64,000 nucleotides of DNA from Psychrobacter sp. FDAARGOS_221 (GCF_002313155.2 NZ_NWFK02000001.1:2294001-2358000); one strand, 5' to 3'. Positions 39,991 to 50,805 are shown, counted from the stretch's first letter. Numbers and translations are program-made. Notes: generated by a model from the sequence alone, not told the origin.

Positions 39991-41051
39991 TGCAGCCATT
40001 AAAGCGCATCAGCCAACACATGCCACATAATCAACAAGGGTTAACCTTAATTGAGCTAATGCTGTCATTGAGTATTGGGCTGATTGTCAGCGCTTCAGCC
40101 TTTGAATTATTCACACACAGTATCCGAAGTCGCCAAATTCAGATGTCGGTGGCTGAAGTACAAGATGCCGCTTTATTTAGCCTTGCCAGTGTCAATCAAC
40201 AAATTGCACATGCCAATTTGGGCGCTGCAACACCCATGCAGCAGCAAACAGCATGGACCGGTGTGGTATTTACCGGCTCTATTAAAAGTGGATTAAATAA
40301 TGAATCGGGACAGCCACTGCTGTCTGGTAACTTACGAGGGATTCAAGGTGTAGATGCTCAGCTTTTGACTCGTAGCAGTGTAGGACCGAGTAATGTGACT
40401 GACGCTAAGCTTAGTGATCAGCTGACCATTCAATATCAAGCGCCATTTGATGGCTTTGACTGTGAAGGAGATGCGTTAAAGCAGGGTGATATGGTCATTG
40501 AACGCTTTTTTACCCGTACTGATCGTCAGAGAGCTGCAAATGAGACCAAAGATTTGGCCATTGTATTGGCTTGTGATGCCGGACGTTATCAGTTGCCCGA
40601 TGGTTTAGATGCAGATGCACTAACCAGCAATCAGATTTCTTTAGTTGGGTTTGGCGATAATGGGGTGATTGTGATGAACCGAGTCGATTATTTGAATGTT
40701 AAGCTGGGTGTGATGCTGGCCAATGGTCTGGCGTATATGCCAATTGACACTTATTTGACTACCGCAGCTTCGAGTAATGCAAGCTTAAGCTATGTGTACC
40801 AAGCGCCTATTGTCGCCATTCAGATTGGGGTTGTCAGTCGTGGTAATAGTGCATTAGTGGCCAGTGATAGCAGTCAAAGTCGCTTTGTGATTAATGGTAG
40901 CGAGCGCATTATAAAGCAGCAAACACCCAGCTATATACGTCGCAGCTTGAACAGTGTGGTGTACCTTAGAAACAACCAGCTTAGAAGCAGTCAGCTTAAG
41001 AGCAGTCAGGTTGTGAACAGTCAGCTTAGTAAGAGTCAGGGTACTCGATGA
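39990..41051 (+). CDS. pilW: Type IV minor pilin PilW-like
   Basis: 353 residues from ATG 39990 (TGATG overlap with pilV; SD AGAGAAG). Leader MMQPLKRIS..HNQQG then LTLIELMLSLSIGLIVSASA, and a large globular domain, the usual PilW layout. The last 28 residues hold five tandem copies of a pentapeptide ending in (S/N)Q, encoded by 15-nt repeats. The start of pilX overlaps its stop (ATGA). Confidence 0.83.
   Translation: MQPLKRISQHMPHNQQGLTLIELMLSLSIGLIVSASAFELFTHSIRSRQIQMSVAEVQDAALFSLASVNQQIAHANLGAATPMQQQTAWTGVVFTGSIKSGLNNESGQPLLSGNLRGIQGVDAQLLTRSSVGPSNVTDAKLSDQLTIQYQAPFDGFDCEGDALKQGDMVIERFFTRTDRQRAANETKDLAIVLACDAGRYQLPDGLDADALTSNQISLVGFGDNGVIVMNRVDYLNVKLGVMLANGLAYMPIDTYLTTAASSNASLSYVYQAPIVAIQIGVVSRGNSALVASDSSQSRFVINGSERIIKQQTPSYIRRSLNSVVYLRNNQLRSSQLKSSQVVNSQLSKSQGTR
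40965..41039 (+). repeat. Five 15-bp tandem repeats at the 3' end of pilW
   Basis: Units at 40965, 40980, 40995, 41010 and 41025, all ending (A/G)(G/A)TCAG or ACCAG, encode LRNNQ, LRSSQ, LKSSQ, VVNSQ and LSKSQ. Unit changes would keep the reading frame. Confidence 0.8.
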
Positions 41052-41911
41052 GTCAGCTTCGGCGAATTCAAAGGCAACCCGTACAGCTGCAACCAACACA
41101 GCAGCAAGGAATGGCACTGGTTATTGTATTGTTTATGGTGCTATTACTGTCTGCTGCCAGTGTGATAGCGCTTCGAGACTCACAGACCTCTTTGGATTTG
41201 ACCACAGCCGCTCAGGTCAATCAACTGTTATTTCATGCCTCAGATGTGCCTTTGGTTCGTATTGAGCAGGTGATACAGTCGCCAGTTTTGTTGTCACAGT
41301 GGCTGAGTGATATAGGTCCCATTGGTTATTTGTTACGCTCTGGCGAGCAGTTTGCAACTGCTGAATATGTGCTGTGCTATCAGCCAACCCAACGGGATAC
41401 GCTTTATGCCGGAGCCAATCAGCATAAAATTATCAGTCAATCTGGATTAACCCAAAATAAAGAAGGCTATTGCCGTATTAATAATAGCCAGAGCAATTAC
41501 TTTACCAGTGCGCGGCAAGTGGTTGCCACCCAAGTCTCATTAGTCCGACCAGATTCCTTAAGTCCAAGTGTAATTGATGCAACGCAAGATACAACTACAG
41601 CATTAGTTAGCCAGCCGGTACGGATACGGACGTATGTGGTGTCAGTGATGCCAATCTTAAGTGATGCCAGTTTAAGTGAAGTAGAGGCGTGCTTAGCATT
41701 GTCTATGGTTGATCGTAAACTGCAGCATAGCTTAGCAAGTAATGCATCAGATATAGCATCTTTAAGCCAAGTTGCTTGTCTACAGCAGACCCAGACGCCT
41801 TATAACTTGCAGGTACAAGATTATTTGTATCACCCGCAGACAGCTAAGCTCATTCCATTAGAGTGGTTTGATTATGGCAATCATCTAGATACTTCAGGTG
41901 GCAGTCTGTGA
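41048..41911 (+). CDS. pilX: Type IV minor pilin PilX-like
   Basis: 287 residues. Gln-rich leader, then QGMALVIVLFMVLLLSAASV, the PilX pattern in which the Glu5 of other pilins is missing, as is common in PilX. The start ATGA overlaps the pilW stop. Globular domain with a few cysteines. In Pseudomonas and Acinetobacter pilX is followed by pilY1, but here the next gene after 99 nt is another small prepilin. Confidence 0.8.
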   Translation: MSQLRRIQRQPVQLQPTQQQGMALVIVLFMVLLLSAASVIALRDSQTSLDLTTAAQVNQLLFHASDVPLVRIEQVIQSPVLLSQWLSDIGPIGYLLRSGEQFATAEYVLCYQPTQRDTLYAGANQHKIISQSGLTQNKEGYCRINNSQSNYFTSARQVVATQVSLVRPDSLSPSVIDATQDTTTALVSQPVRIRTYVVSVMPILSDASLSEVEACLALSMVDRKLQHSLASNASDIASLSQVACLQQTQTPYNLQVQDYLYHPQTAKLIPLEWFDYGNHLDTSGGSL

Positions 41912-42010
41912 TAACGTCAAATACCTGTGACCTTAGCCAGATCTGGTTTTTTAAAGGTATATATACAAAAAGCTTAGTTTGAGGCACATATTCAGCTTAA
42001 GAGAGTCGTT

Positions 42011-42649
42011 ATGACCAAAGCACAGCCCCTAACTCAGGCACAGTTGACGCAGTCAGCAAACCCATCTATACGTGGATTTGGTTTGATTGAGCTGATGATA
42101 GTTGTGCTGATAATGGCGCTGATAGCAGCAATTGCGCTGCCGAGTTATCAGCAGATTGAACGCGATAAATGGCAAACTCTAGCACAGCAGCAAGCATTAC
42201 TGGTGGCAAATCAATTAAGTCGGTGGCAGTCAAAGCGTCTGAGTTATGCTGGCTTTGATGTGACCAAAGCAATGAGTAATGAGCAGGGAAAACTTTTACA
42301 ACAGCAACCAGGGCTGCTTTACTTACCGATTGGCAGTGATGCCAGTAATTACTATTATTTATTGACCTTAAAAGGGGCGAGGGGCGCATTTGCTTTGAGT
42401 CAGCCTCAAACCAGTGGTAATGGTTGGCGTATGTCGCTCACGCCCAATCCACAGCAGCGAATAATGGCTGCGGCAGATACCTATTATCTAGACAGTGTGG
42501 GTCAGCGCTGCCGATTTGATAACCAAATGAGCACTATTAAAACTCAGCAAGGTACTGGGCAGATTGAGCAGCAGGCTAATGATCAGGATAGTAGTATCCA
42601 ACTTGATATCAGTCAGCTGATAACCTGCACAGCCGAGCACAGTTGGTAG
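42011..42649 (+). CDS. Type IV prepilin-like protein (PilE-like)
   Basis: 212 residues. Leader ends SIRG, then FGLIELMIVVLIMALIAAIA with the mature Glu5. Mature domain of about 180 residues with one cysteine pair near the C-terminus (QRCRF and LITC). Similar in design to PilE-type minor pilins. Separated from pilX by 99 nt and from the next pilin gene by 108 nt. Confidence 0.8.
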   Translation: MTKAQPLTQAQLTQSANPSIRGFGLIELMIVVLIMALIAAIALPSYQQIERDKWQTLAQQQALLVANQLSRWQSKRLSYAGFDVTKAMSNEQGKLLQQQPGLLYLPIGSDASNYYYLLTLKGARGAFALSQPQTSGNGWRMSLTPNPQQRIMAAADTYYLDSVGQRCRFDNQMSTIKTQQGTGQIEQQANDQDSSIQLDISQLITCTAEHSW

Positions 42650-42746
42650 CACTCAATACGATTTGTACCCAAATACTTGCAGTGATAACCGTTCGACATA
42701 ACTATTCTACATCCCTTATCTACATACCTTAAACCTAAATAACTAT

Positions 42747-42782
42747 AAGGAAGTGCGATGAACAAAGGAAGTGCGATGAACA
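42747..42782 (+). repeat. 18-bp tandem duplication of SD plus start codon
   Basis: AAGGAAGTGCGATGAACA occurs twice in direct succession (42747-42764 and 42765-42782), giving two in-frame ATG codons (42758 and 42776), each with the same SD at the same distance. Confidence 0.95.
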
Positions 42783-43213
42783 CGCAACAAGGATTTACCC
42801 TAATTGAGCTAATGATAGTGGTTGCCATTGTCGGTATATTGGCGTTGGTTGCTATGCCGATGTATCAAAACTATGTGCGTCAAGCGGCTGACAGTGCCTG
42901 TTTGGCTGAGGCGCGTGGTTACGCTGGCGTGCAACTGATTACAGCGGCGCAAGGAGATAAAATGCCCGCTGTGAATTGGTCCGCTTGTTCACAAACGCCA
43001 GTGGGTGTGGTGCCAGCAGGATTGGCTCAAGGTCAAGCGTTAGAAGCCAATGCTTATTTGCCAACTGCAGATAGCCTAGTGGTAGCGCCAAGCTTTACCA
43101 CTCAATCAGTAAAGCCGGGTAACTTTAAAGTGCAGTGCGTAGAGTCTGGCAGTTGCTATTTGTTAGATACTGAAGGGGCATTGCAAACTTGGATTAAGCC
43201 AGCGGCATTATAG
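42758..43213 (+). CDS. Type IV pilin-like protein (PilA/PilE class)
   Basis: 151 residues from the first ATG or 145 from the second (42776). Very short leader ending in QQG, then FTLIELMIVVAIVGILALVA, the closest match here to a canonical major-pilin helix, followed by MPMYQNYVRQAADSACLAEA. The C-terminal pair of cysteines (QCVESGSC) encloses a tiny D-loop, smaller than in typical PilA. Could be a minor pilin or an accessory major pilin. Last gene of the cluster, followed by a long inverted repeat. Confidence 0.8.
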   Translation: MNKGSAMNTQQGFTLIELMIVVAIVGILALVAMPMYQNYVRQAADSACLAEARGYAGVQLITAAQGDKMPAVNWSACSQTPVGVVPAGLAQGQALEANAYLPTADSLVVAPSFTTQSVKPGNFKVQCVESGSCYLLDTEGALQTWIKPAAL

Positions 43214-43250
43214 AGAGTCTAGAGTAAAACTATTTTATAACTAAAAACAA

Positions 43251-43288
43251 TAAGAGGCGGTTCAGTCGTTAAACTGAACCGCCTCTTA
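43251..43288. terminator. 16-bp perfect inverted repeat between convergent genes
   Basis: TAAGAGGCGGTTCAGT (43251-43266) pairs perfectly with ACTGAACCGCCTCTTA (43273-43288) around CGTTAA. Strong hairpin at the end of the pilin operon and also downstream of fdxA, but with no T-run on either side. A second inverted pair GCCCGTTTT/AAAACGGGC spans 43314-43346. Confidence 0.6.
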
Positions 43289-43353
43289 CTTAATGGCGAG
43301 ATATTTAGTGGCCCGTTTTTTATTTTAAACCGATATTTAAAACGGGCTGATAT

Positions 43354-43677
43354 CTAACGCTCTAAATACTGGATCTTGCCTTCGACACCATCCCACTTTT
43401 CAGCATCAGGCATTGGACCATCCATTTCTGTAATGTTTGGCCACTCTTCGGCTAACTCAGCGTTCAGCTCAATAAACTCTTCCTGGCCCTTAGGCACTTC
43501 ATCTTCAGAGAAAATAGCATTGGCTGGACACTCAGGCTCACAAAGAGCACAGTCAATACATTCATCAGGATGAATAACCAAGAAGTTAGGCCCTTCATAA
43601 AAGCAGTCCACAGGGCAGACTTCAACACAATCGGTGTATTTGCAGCGGATGCAATTATCAGTGACAACAAATGTCAT
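43354..43677 (-). CDS. fdxA: Ferredoxin FdxA (7Fe type)
   Basis: 107 residues. Cytoplasmic electron carrier. N-terminal cysteine-rich part has the pattern of a 7Fe ferredoxin: [16 protein letters not shown] and [12 protein letters not shown], holding a [3Fe-4S] and a [4Fe-4S] cluster, followed by the long acidic C-terminal extension typical of FdxA ([11 protein letters not shown]). Length is standard. SD AAGG upstream of ATG. Same strand as mutS, 105 nt downstream of it in the opposite gene order (mutS is upstream in coordinate but transcribed towards fdxA from the right), with fdxA itself transcribed leftwards from its own start. Confidence 0.95.
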   Translation of the reverse strand: MTFVVTDNCIRCKYTDCVEVCPVDCFYEGPNFLVIHPDECIDCALCEPECPANAIFSEDEVPKGQEEFIELNAELAEEWPNITEMDGPMPDAEKWDGVEGKIQYLER

Positions 43678-43782
43678 AGCGAGCTACCTTAATCAAGATA
43701 AGTAAGTTGGGAGTAAAGTAAGGGATAAGATTTATTTTAGGGAGATATTTTACCCTGTTAATCATATTTTCACAAATTCGCA

Positions 43783-46700
43783 TCAGTCAATTTTTATACG
43801 CTGTTTTAATTGATAAATTAAATCCAGTGCTTGCTTGGGCGTTAACTCATCAGGCTGTAGTTTATTAAGCTGATCAATAATGCGTTGTGCTGCCTGAGCC
43901 TTAGCATCTAAAGGCATTGATGCTGCTGACTCTGGTTGTTGGGTCACACTAGGTTCGTCGGCGTACAGGGGTAATTGATAATCCTGTTGCGGTTCTTGTG
44001 CCGCAGCTTTCTCAGTTATTGGTTGGCTATCGTCAGCATTAGCATAAGCTTTATCGAATTTAGCATTATTAGCGTTAGAGGTGAGTTGCAAATTGTCGGG
44101 CTGATCAATCACCCATTGAGTCAGCTGCTTTTGACGCTGTAAATAATGCTCGGCATTGATCAGTACTTCTTCGGGAATACCTGCCATTTTGGCAACATGA
44201 AGTCCAAAGCTTGAGCTGGCAGCGCCTTCTTTAATTTTGTGTAATAGCAGAAGTTGACCATCCACTTGGCTAGCAGCAACATGCACGTTTCTAATAGCAA
44301 GTGGCTGTTGATTTAGCGTATCTTCTTTTCCCGAATTTTCCGTATCACTATCTGCTAAAGAGTTTGATATGTGCTGCTCACTGAGTTTAGTAAGCTCAAA
44401 ATAATGGGTAGCAAATAACGTCAAACTACCAAGATGACAGAGCTGGCGTGCACAAGCGTGGGCAATGGCTAATCCGTCGGTCGTTGAGGTGCCACGTCCT
44501 ACCTCATCCATCAATACCAAAGAGCGATTGCTGGCGAGGTTTAAGATTTGGGCGGTTTCGATCATCTCGACCATAAAGGTTGATTTACCGCCGGCTAAGT
44601 CGTCGGCAGAGCCAATGCGTGTAAAGATACGGTCAATGTCGCCAATGATGGCTTCTGATGCCGGTACAAAGCTGCCACAGCAAGCAAGCAGTACAATTAA
44701 CGCAGTTTGGCGCATATAGGTCGACTTACCGCCCATGTTGGGGCCGGTAATCAGTAGCAGGCGCTCTGGATTTTGGGCGGTGCCCAACTGGCAGTCGTTG
44801 GCAACAAAATGAGAAGCAGTACTGACTGCACTTGCTGAGCTTTGAACATTCGCAGTTGGCTGGCTCATGGCCTCGACCACTAAGTGGCGACCGTCTTTGA
44901 TATCAAGATAGCTGGCGGTGGCGTCAAGTTGTGGACGTACCCAATTGTTTTCTTTTGCCAACAATGCCCAGTTTAGTAACACATCGATTTGAGCAATGGA
45001 CGCGCTTAACTGTTGTAAGTAATGAAGCTGCTCACTTAGCTGTACCAGTAGCGCTTGGTATAGGGCTTTTTCACGAGCTAGGGCATTGGTTTGTGCTTCA
45101 AGATATTCGACTTCTAAGTTCTTCAGTGGCTCTGTGATAAAGCGCTCGCTATTCTTTAAGGTCTGGCGGCGAATAAACACATCAGGTGCGGTGCTGGCTT
45201 GTCCTTTTGGCAACTCAAAATAAAACCCACTGACCTTGTTAAAACCAACTTTAAGGCTGGGTAAACCATAGTCACGGCGGGCTTCTTCTGCCATCGCATC
45301 TAGTGTGTCTTGAATGTTGTCATGCAAGTGAACTAAGCGATCGAACTCGGCATCATAACCGGTGGCAATCATACCGCCATCACGAATATGTGCCGGTGGC
45401 TCAGCAACAATGGCCTGATCTAACAATGCTGCAATAGACTGCAGCGCCTGCTGTTGCTGCGGCAGACACGTCAGTAGCTGCGCCAATAAAGTTGGCGATC
45501 TTGTAGCGACACTATCTGAGCTATTAGGTGTTTCTATGTTTTCTAAAGACTTGCTATCTAATGATTCGCTATCTAATGGCTCGTCCTCATGGGACTCCAG
45601 TTGCAATGGTTCAAGCCCCAACTGTTCCAGTGCAGTTGCTAATTGTTGGCTACTATGAATGCTGTCTGCCAAGCGTCTTAAGTCACGTGGTTTAGCACTG
45701 TGCAGCCCAATACGGCTACTGATACGTTCTATATCAGCGATGCTTTGCAAGGCTTGAGTTAGTGGCGTTAAGTTAGCAGCAGAGGGCTGCTGCATAAACC
45801 ATTCAACTGCATCCAAACGTGAGCTGAGTGTGGCCAATGCTGCTGATAGGCGCAGTGGTCGCTTTAGTTGATTGCTCAATAGACGCTTCCCCATAGCAGT
45901 CTGGCATTGGTTAACCACGCTTAGCAAGCTGGTACCAGTGGGACTGACTGGCGCAAACAGCTCAAGATTGCGGCTGCTGATATCATCAATAATCAGATAA
46001 TCTGCGTCACGCTCAACGATGAGTTCAGTCAGTTGAGGCGTGTGTCTCTGCTGGGTTTGCTGAGCATAATGAATCAGCGCTGCAGTGGTAGTTTGCGCCA
46101 CTGTACTGTCAGCAATACCAAGCCCTTCAAGGGTTTGCACATTAAACTGACGACAAATGGTTGCAACCGCATGAGTTGGATGAAAGTCACTGGCCGCGAC
46201 ACTGATGACAGGGCAGTACAGCGTATCTTGCAGCCAATGTCGCCACTCATCTGAGGTGTTTTCAGAGATAATAACTTCACTTGGCGCAAAGCGTGTCAGA
46301 ACAGTGCTGATGCGTTGCTTTAACCACTGCTGATAAGTACTATTGGCATCACTAGAGGCTAGTGATTGATGATCTAATAAATCATCGATATCGATGGTTT
46401 GGGTACGAATGGTGCCGGCGTTGATGTCCATTTGGCTGACACCGACTTGCCATTTGCGCGCTTGAGCAGCAGTTGCCGTTTGTATATTTTTGCTAACGTT
46501 AAAGTCAATGGCAACCACGCTTGGGGTATGGTCTGGTGCAATCAGGGCATCATCGGTCAAAGTACCAGCGGTGAGGGTTTTTACCACTTCACGGCGCATA
46601 ATACCTTTGCTAGCTGAGGCACTGGGCTTATCTGATGCACTGTCTTTTGATGTCGAATCGCTATCAGCGTCTGCTTCGATTTGCTCACAAATCACCACCG

Positions 46701-47016
46701 TTTCACCGGCTGCAATAAGGCGTGCCATATAGCTTTCTGCGGCATGAAACGGCACACCTGCCATGGCAATATTATTGCCTGCTTTATCGTTACCGCGGCG
46801 GGTTAGGGTGATATCCAAAATTTTGGCGGCCCGATAAGCATCTTCAAAAAATAGCTCGTAAAAGTCGCCCATACGGTATAGTAGTAGCGCGTGAGGGTAT
46901 TGCGACTTTAGCGTCAGATACTGTACCATCATTGGCGTGTGGTCATTGAGGTCATACACATTGCCAGCAATGGTTATTAGGGTAGAATCATTTTTCAAAA
47001 TTTGGCTGTTAGACAT
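43783..47016 (-). CDS. mutS: DNA mismatch repair protein MutS
   Basis: 1077 residues against 853 in E. coli. Recognises mismatches and recruits MutL. N-terminal mismatch-reading motif [11 protein letters not shown], core and clamp domains, and C-terminal ATPase with Walker [10 protein letters not shown] (about 760), [13 protein letters not shown] and ATHYFELT. Extra length comes from several low-complexity insertions: Ser/Asp/Ala-rich after the first domain, an LDSxSLDSKS repeat near residue 490 and Ser/Asp tracts near the ATPase end. All catalytic elements are intact. In many gammaproteobacteria fdxA lies next to mutS, as here. Confidence 0.96.
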   Translation of the reverse strand: MSNSQILKNDSTLITIAGNVYDLNDHTPMMVQYLTLKSQYPHALLLYRMGDFYELFFEDAYRAAKILDITLTRRGNDKAGNNIAMAGVPFHAAESYMARLIAAGETVVICEQIEADADSDSTSKDSASDKPSASASKGIMRREVVKTLTAGTLTDDALIAPDHTPSVVAIDFNVSKNIQTATAAQARKWQVGVSQMDINAGTIRTQTIDIDDLLDHQSLASSDANSTYQQWLKQRISTVLTRFAPSEVIISENTSDEWRHWLQDTLYCPVISVAASDFHPTHAVATICRQFNVQTLEGLGIADSTVAQTTTAALIHYAQQTQQRHTPQLTELIVERDADYLIIDDISSRNLELFAPVSPTGTSLLSVVNQCQTAMGKRLLSNQLKRPLRLSAALATLSSRLDAVEWFMQQPSAANLTPLTQALQSIADIERISSRIGLHSAKPRDLRRLADSIHSSQQLATALEQLGLEPLQLESHEDEPLDSESLDSKSLENIETPNSSDSVATRSPTLLAQLLTCLPQQQQALQSIAALLDQAIVAEPPAHIRDGGMIATGYDAEFDRLVHLHDNIQDTLDAMAEEARRDYGLPSLKVGFNKVSGFYFELPKGQASTAPDVFIRRQTLKNSERFITEPLKNLEVEYLEAQTNALAREKALYQALLVQLSEQLHYLQQLSASIAQIDVLLNWALLAKENNWVRPQLDATASYLDIKDGRHLVVEAMSQPTANVQSSASAVSTASHFVANDCQLGTAQNPERLLLITGPNMGGKSTYMRQTALIVLLACCGSFVPASEAIIGDIDRIFTRIGSADDLAGGKSTFMVEMIETAQILNLASNRSLVLMDEVGRGTSTTDGLAIAHACARQLCHLGSLTLFATHYFELTKLSEQHISNSLADSDTENSGKEDTLNQQPLAIRNVHVAASQVDGQLLLLHKIKEGAASSSFGLHVAKMAGIPEEVLINAEHYLQRQKQLTQWVIDQPDNLQLTSNANNAKFDKAYANADDSQPITEKAAAQEPQQDYQLPLYADEPSVTQQPESAASMPLDAKAQAAQRIIDQLNKLQPDELTPKQALDLIYQLKQRIKID

Positions 47017-47354
47017 ATTTTAAGGACTAATAAGTGTTAGATGAATATGAGAATGATGCAATCGATGTGGTGTGTTTTTAGTCAGATGTATTGTGTCAGG
47101 TCTATTGTATTGTCAATTATGCGCTCATTTTAACATGGCCAGTGAACATGAGCAGCTGTAAACAGGGCATCGTAGCAAATGTTGGTCTTAATAGGGGTTG
47201 TTATCTGTTATTTTTAATAAATAGTAAAAAAATTATGCTAGAGAATGTTTTGCCCTTGTATCTATCAATACTGTTACCATATATAATAAATAAAATTTTT
47301 TTTGGTCTGCACCTGAATATGCACGACTAAGTCGATAGGTAGGTCTACAAAGTT
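47017..47354. other. Divergent mutS-secA intergenic region
   Basis: 338 nt, AT-rich towards secA. A weak 79-codon plus-strand reading frame (47091-47330) has no SD and poor composition, so it is not called. No clear promoter for either gene. Confidence 0.4.
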
Positions 47355-50153
47355 ATGTTGTCAAAAATAATCGGAAGCGTCATTGGAACCAAAAACGATC
47401 GTGAGCTAAAGCGAATGCGTCAGATTGTCGCAAAAGTGAATGCTCAAGAAGAGGCGGTATCTGCCTTATCAGATGAACAGCTTCGGGATAAGACGGCAGA
47501 ATTCAAAAGTCGCTTTGATGAAGGCGCAAGCCTTGACTCTTTATTACCTGAAGCCTTTGCGGTATGTCGTGAAGCCTCAAAGCGTGTGCTTGGCATGCGT
47601 CACTATGATGTGCAGATTATCGGTGGTATTACCTTACATGAAGGTAAAATTGCTGAGATGCGCACCGGTGAGGGTAAAACCCTGATGGCAACCCTAGCCA
47701 TTTATCTAAACGCCATCAGTGGCAAAGGGGTACACGTTGTTACCGTTAACGATTATCTTGCTGCCCGTGATGCCGAGTTAAACCGTCCATTATTCGACTT
47801 CTTAGGTCTAACCGTTGGCGTCATTTACTCTCAGCAGCCGCCGCATGAAAAAGTGGAAGCCTATCAAGCCGATATCACTTATGGTACCAACAACGAGTAC
47901 GGCTTTGATTATCTGCGCGATAACATGGTGTTTAGCTTAGCAGAAAAGAAACAGCGTGCCCTAAACTTTTGTATCATCGATGAAATTGACTCTATCTTAA
48001 TCGATGAGGCGCGAACGCCGTTGATTATCTCAGGTCAGGCCGATGATTCTTCTGCAACCTATGCGCTGATTAACAACATTATTCCTCGTCTAACACGCTC
48101 AACCGATGAAGAAGCCAACAAAGAAAATGAAGACGGTGACTTCTGGATTGACGAAAAAAACCGCTCTATCGAAATTAGCGAAAAAGGCTATGAGAAGATT
48201 GAGTCATTCTTAATTGAAGTCGGTGAATTGGGCGAGAATGAAAGCTTATATAGCCCAACCCGTTTGCCCTTATTGGCACACGTGCAAGCAGCCATTCGTG
48301 CGCATCATATCTTCGTTAAAAACGTACACTATATCGTCGATAATGGCGAAGTTATCATTGTTGATGAAAACACCGGTCGTACTATGCCAGGTCGCCGCTG
48401 GTCAGATGGTCTACATCAGGCAGTAGAAGCCAAAGAGGGTGTTGAGATTCAAGCAGAAAACCAAACGCTTGCTACCACTACTTTCCAGAACTACTTCCGT
48501 CTTTATGAAAAGCTGTCGGGTATGACAGGTACGGCGGATACAGAAGCGGCAGAATTTAAATCAACTTATGACATTGATGTAGTGGTTATTCCTACCCACA
48601 AGCCGATTGCGCGTATTGATTTAGATGACCAAATCTTCTTAACCAAGCTGGGTAAATACAAAGGTATTATCCGCGAAATTCAAGAGATTCAAGCCAAAGG
48701 TGCACCTGTGTTGGTTGGTACCGCGACCATTGAAGCCAGTGAAGAGCTGTCTTATTTATTAGATCAAGCCGGTATCAAGCACAATGTATTGAACGCCAAG
48801 CAGCACGAGCGCGAAGCAGAAATCATTGCGCAGGCAGGTAGTCCAAAAGCGGTCACCATCGCCACTAACATGGCGGGTCGTGGTACCGATATTATCTTGG
48901 GCGGTAACTGGCAGGCGCAGATTGTTGATCCTGAAAACGTTAGCCCAGAAGAGATGGAACGCCTCAGACAAGCGTGGCAAAAGCGTCACGATGAGGTATT
49001 AGCTGCCGGTGGTCTACATATTATTGGTTCTGAGCGTCACGAATCTCGCCGTATTGATAACCAGTTGCGTGGTCGTGCGGGCCGTCAAGGTGACCCTGGT
49101 CAATCACGTTTCTTCTTATCACTAGAAGACGACTTAATGCGTATCTTCGCTGGTGATCGTGTGGTCAATATGATGCGCGCGATGGGCCTGAAAGAAGATG
49201 AGGCCATTGAGCACAAAATGGTATCTCGCTCTATTGAGAATGCGCAGGGTAAGGTTGAAAGCCGTGACTTTGATGCCCGTAAGAGCTTATTAAAATATGA
49301 TGATGTCGCTAACGAACAGCGTAAAGTGATTTATGCACAGCGCGATGACTTGTTGGCAGAAGCCGATCTTAAAGAAGCCATCGAAGAGATGCACCGTGAT
49401 GTGTATGATGCGCTAATCAGTCAGTTCGTACCGCCAGGATCGATTGATGATCAGTGGAATATTGACGGCTTAGAAGATGAGCTTGAAAGCGAATTTAAAT
49501 ACTACATGCCAATTAACGATTGGCTAGACGAAGACCGTCGCCTTGATGAAGATGGTCTGCGTGAGAAGATTATTAACACTGCCATTGAGCGCTATCGTCA
49601 TCGCCGTGAGCAGATGACACCAGAGAATGCGGCTCAGCTTGAGCGTCATTTCATGCTACAAAGCTTAGACCGTCACTGGAAAGAGCATTTAACTCAAATG
49701 GATCAGCTGCGCAAAGGTATTCACTTACGTGGCTATGCTCAGAAGAACCCAGAGCAAGAGTATAAGCGTGAGTCGTTTGACTTGTTCCAGATGATGCTAG
49801 GTGCCATTAAGTCTGATACGGTACAAGATTTATCTCGTGTACATATCCCGACTAAAGAAGAGTTAGAGGCGATGGAAGCTGAACGTCAAGCACAGGCTGA
49901 GCGTCAGCGCATGATGTTTGAACATGATGAGCTAGACAGCTTGACCGGTGAGCGTCACAGTGACCCTGAAGTGGCTGCTTTAAATCAGCCGCAAGTCAAT
50001 ATGCAGATCAATGCGCAAAATGCCAATGCCGCTGCAGGTCAGGGTGCAGACGAGGGTGACAACCCTTATGCCGAACTGAATATTAGCCGTAACGCCCCAT
50101 GTCCTTGTGGATCTGGATTGCGTTATAAGCAGTGTCATGGCAAAATTTCTTAG
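47355..50153 (+). CDS. secA: Preprotein translocase ATPase SecA
   Basis: 932 residues. Motor that pushes unfolded preproteins through SecYEG. Walker A MRTGEGKT near residue 101, [14 protein letters not shown]alker B region, and the second helicase domain ([27 protein letters not shown]). The C-terminal SEC-C zinc motif ([17 protein letters not shown]) that binds SecB is present. Length fits the family with a slightly longer Gln/Asn-rich linker before the zinc tail. Single-gene unit. Confidence 0.98.
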   Translation: MLSKIIGSVIGTKNDRELKRMRQIVAKVNAQEEAVSALSDEQLRDKTAEFKSRFDEGASLDSLLPEAFAVCREASKRVLGMRHYDVQIIGGITLHEGKIAEMRTGEGKTLMATLAIYLNAISGKGVHVVTVNDYLAARDAELNRPLFDFLGLTVGVIYSQQPPHEKVEAYQADITYGTNNEYGFDYLRDNMVFSLAEKKQRALNFCIIDEIDSILIDEARTPLIISGQADDSSATYALINNIIPRLTRSTDEEANKENEDGDFWIDEKNRSIEISEKGYEKIESFLIEVGELGENESLYSPTRLPLLAHVQAAIRAHHIFVKNVHYIVDNGEVIIVDENTGRTMPGRRWSDGLHQAVEAKEGVEIQAENQTLATTTFQNYFRLYEKLSGMTGTADTEAAEFKSTYDIDVVVIPTHKPIARIDLDDQIFLTKLGKYKGIIREIQEIQAKGAPVLVGTATIEASEELSYLLDQAGIKHNVLNAKQHEREAEIIAQAGSPKAVTIATNMAGRGTDIILGGNWQAQIVDPENVSPEEMERLRQAWQKRHDEVLAAGGLHIIGSERHESRRIDNQLRGRAGRQGDPGQSRFFLSLEDDLMRIFAGDRVVNMMRAMGLKEDEAIEHKMVSRSIENAQGKVESRDFDARKSLLKYDDVANEQRKVIYAQRDDLLAEADLKEAIEEMHRDVYDALISQFVPPGSIDDQWNIDGLEDELESEFKYYMPINDWLDEDRRLDEDGLREKIINTAIERYRHRREQMTPENAAQLERHFMLQSLDRHWKEHLTQMDQLRKGIHLRGYAQKNPEQEYKRESFDLFQMMLGAIKSDTVQDLSRVHIPTKEELEAMEAERQAQAERQRMMFEHDELDSLTGERHSDPEVAALNQPQVNMQINAQNANAAAGQGADEGDNPYAELNISRNAPCPCGSGLRYKQCHGKIS

Positions 50154-50273
50154 TCTGTGTTAATTAATAGGTCTTGTATATTTTTGATAGAAGACTGATA
50201 GCACATGAGCACGTACAACCGTGGTTATGTGCGACCCTTGCGTGATAATACGTAAAAATAAAGGATACTTATT

Positions 50274-50636
50274 ATGATCCAAACCAAATCATTAAAGCTT
50301 ATGCTGTGGGGCACTTTGTTTTCCGCTGTGATTGGTCTGAGTGCCTGTCAAAAAGAAACATCGGAAGAGACTGAGCCAACAGAAGAGGCTGAAGTAATGA
50401 TGTCAGCTGAACCAGCTGAAGATAACGCGCCTGTTATTGTGGCAGACGACTTAGATGAAGTTGATGCACAGTCAGAAATGGCTGAAGAAGCCAGATCAGA
50501 GTCAGATACAGCCTCAGATATCGGTTTAGAGCAGTCTTCTGCGACGCCACCACCTGCGGCGCCGACTGAGCAGCCACGACCACAGTCTGATGCAGCAGAG
50601 CCTGCCGCGCAGCCAGAAGCTGAGTCACAACAGTAA
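50274..50636 (+). CDS. Small acidic lipoprotein
   Basis: 120 residues. Signal with lipobox GLSACQK, so acylated at Cys 25 and held in the envelope. The rest is low-complexity Glu/Ala/Ser/Pro with no recognisable domain. AAAGGA SD before ATG. It follows secA by 120 nt and ends before a bidirectional terminator. Role unknown; such acidic lipoproteins may be spacers or simply unstructured. Confidence 0.7.
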   Translation: MIQTKSLKLMLWGTLFSAVIGLSACQKETSEETEPTEEAEVMMSAEPAEDNAPVIVADDLDEVDAQSEMAEEARSESDTASDIGLEQSSATPPPAAPTEQPRPQSDAAEPAAQPEAESQQ

Positions 50637-50767
50637 TCGTATTATTGTCTGCTGCTTTATTTTTATTACCTTGTCGTAGATCTCAAGCGATAACAGAAAA
50701 TCGCTAGGCAAGGTTTTGACTGTATGTAGCATGACCAAAATGCACGACACCAAGATTTAAAGTGATT

Positions 50768-50805
50768 AAAAAAAAGCCCCGCAACCAAGTTGTGGGGCTT
50801 TTTTT
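50768..50805. terminator. Bidirectional terminator between convergent genes
   Basis: AAGCCCCGCAAC and GTTGTGGGGCTT pair (one G-U) around CAA, flanked by A8 and T7 tracts, so it can stop both the lipoprotein and the DUF2382 transcripts. Confidence 0.9.

Noticed and set aside
47091..47330. 79-codon plus-strand frame before secA
   Set aside because: No SD, Leu/Ile/Asn-rich composition expected of AT-rich intergenic DNA.
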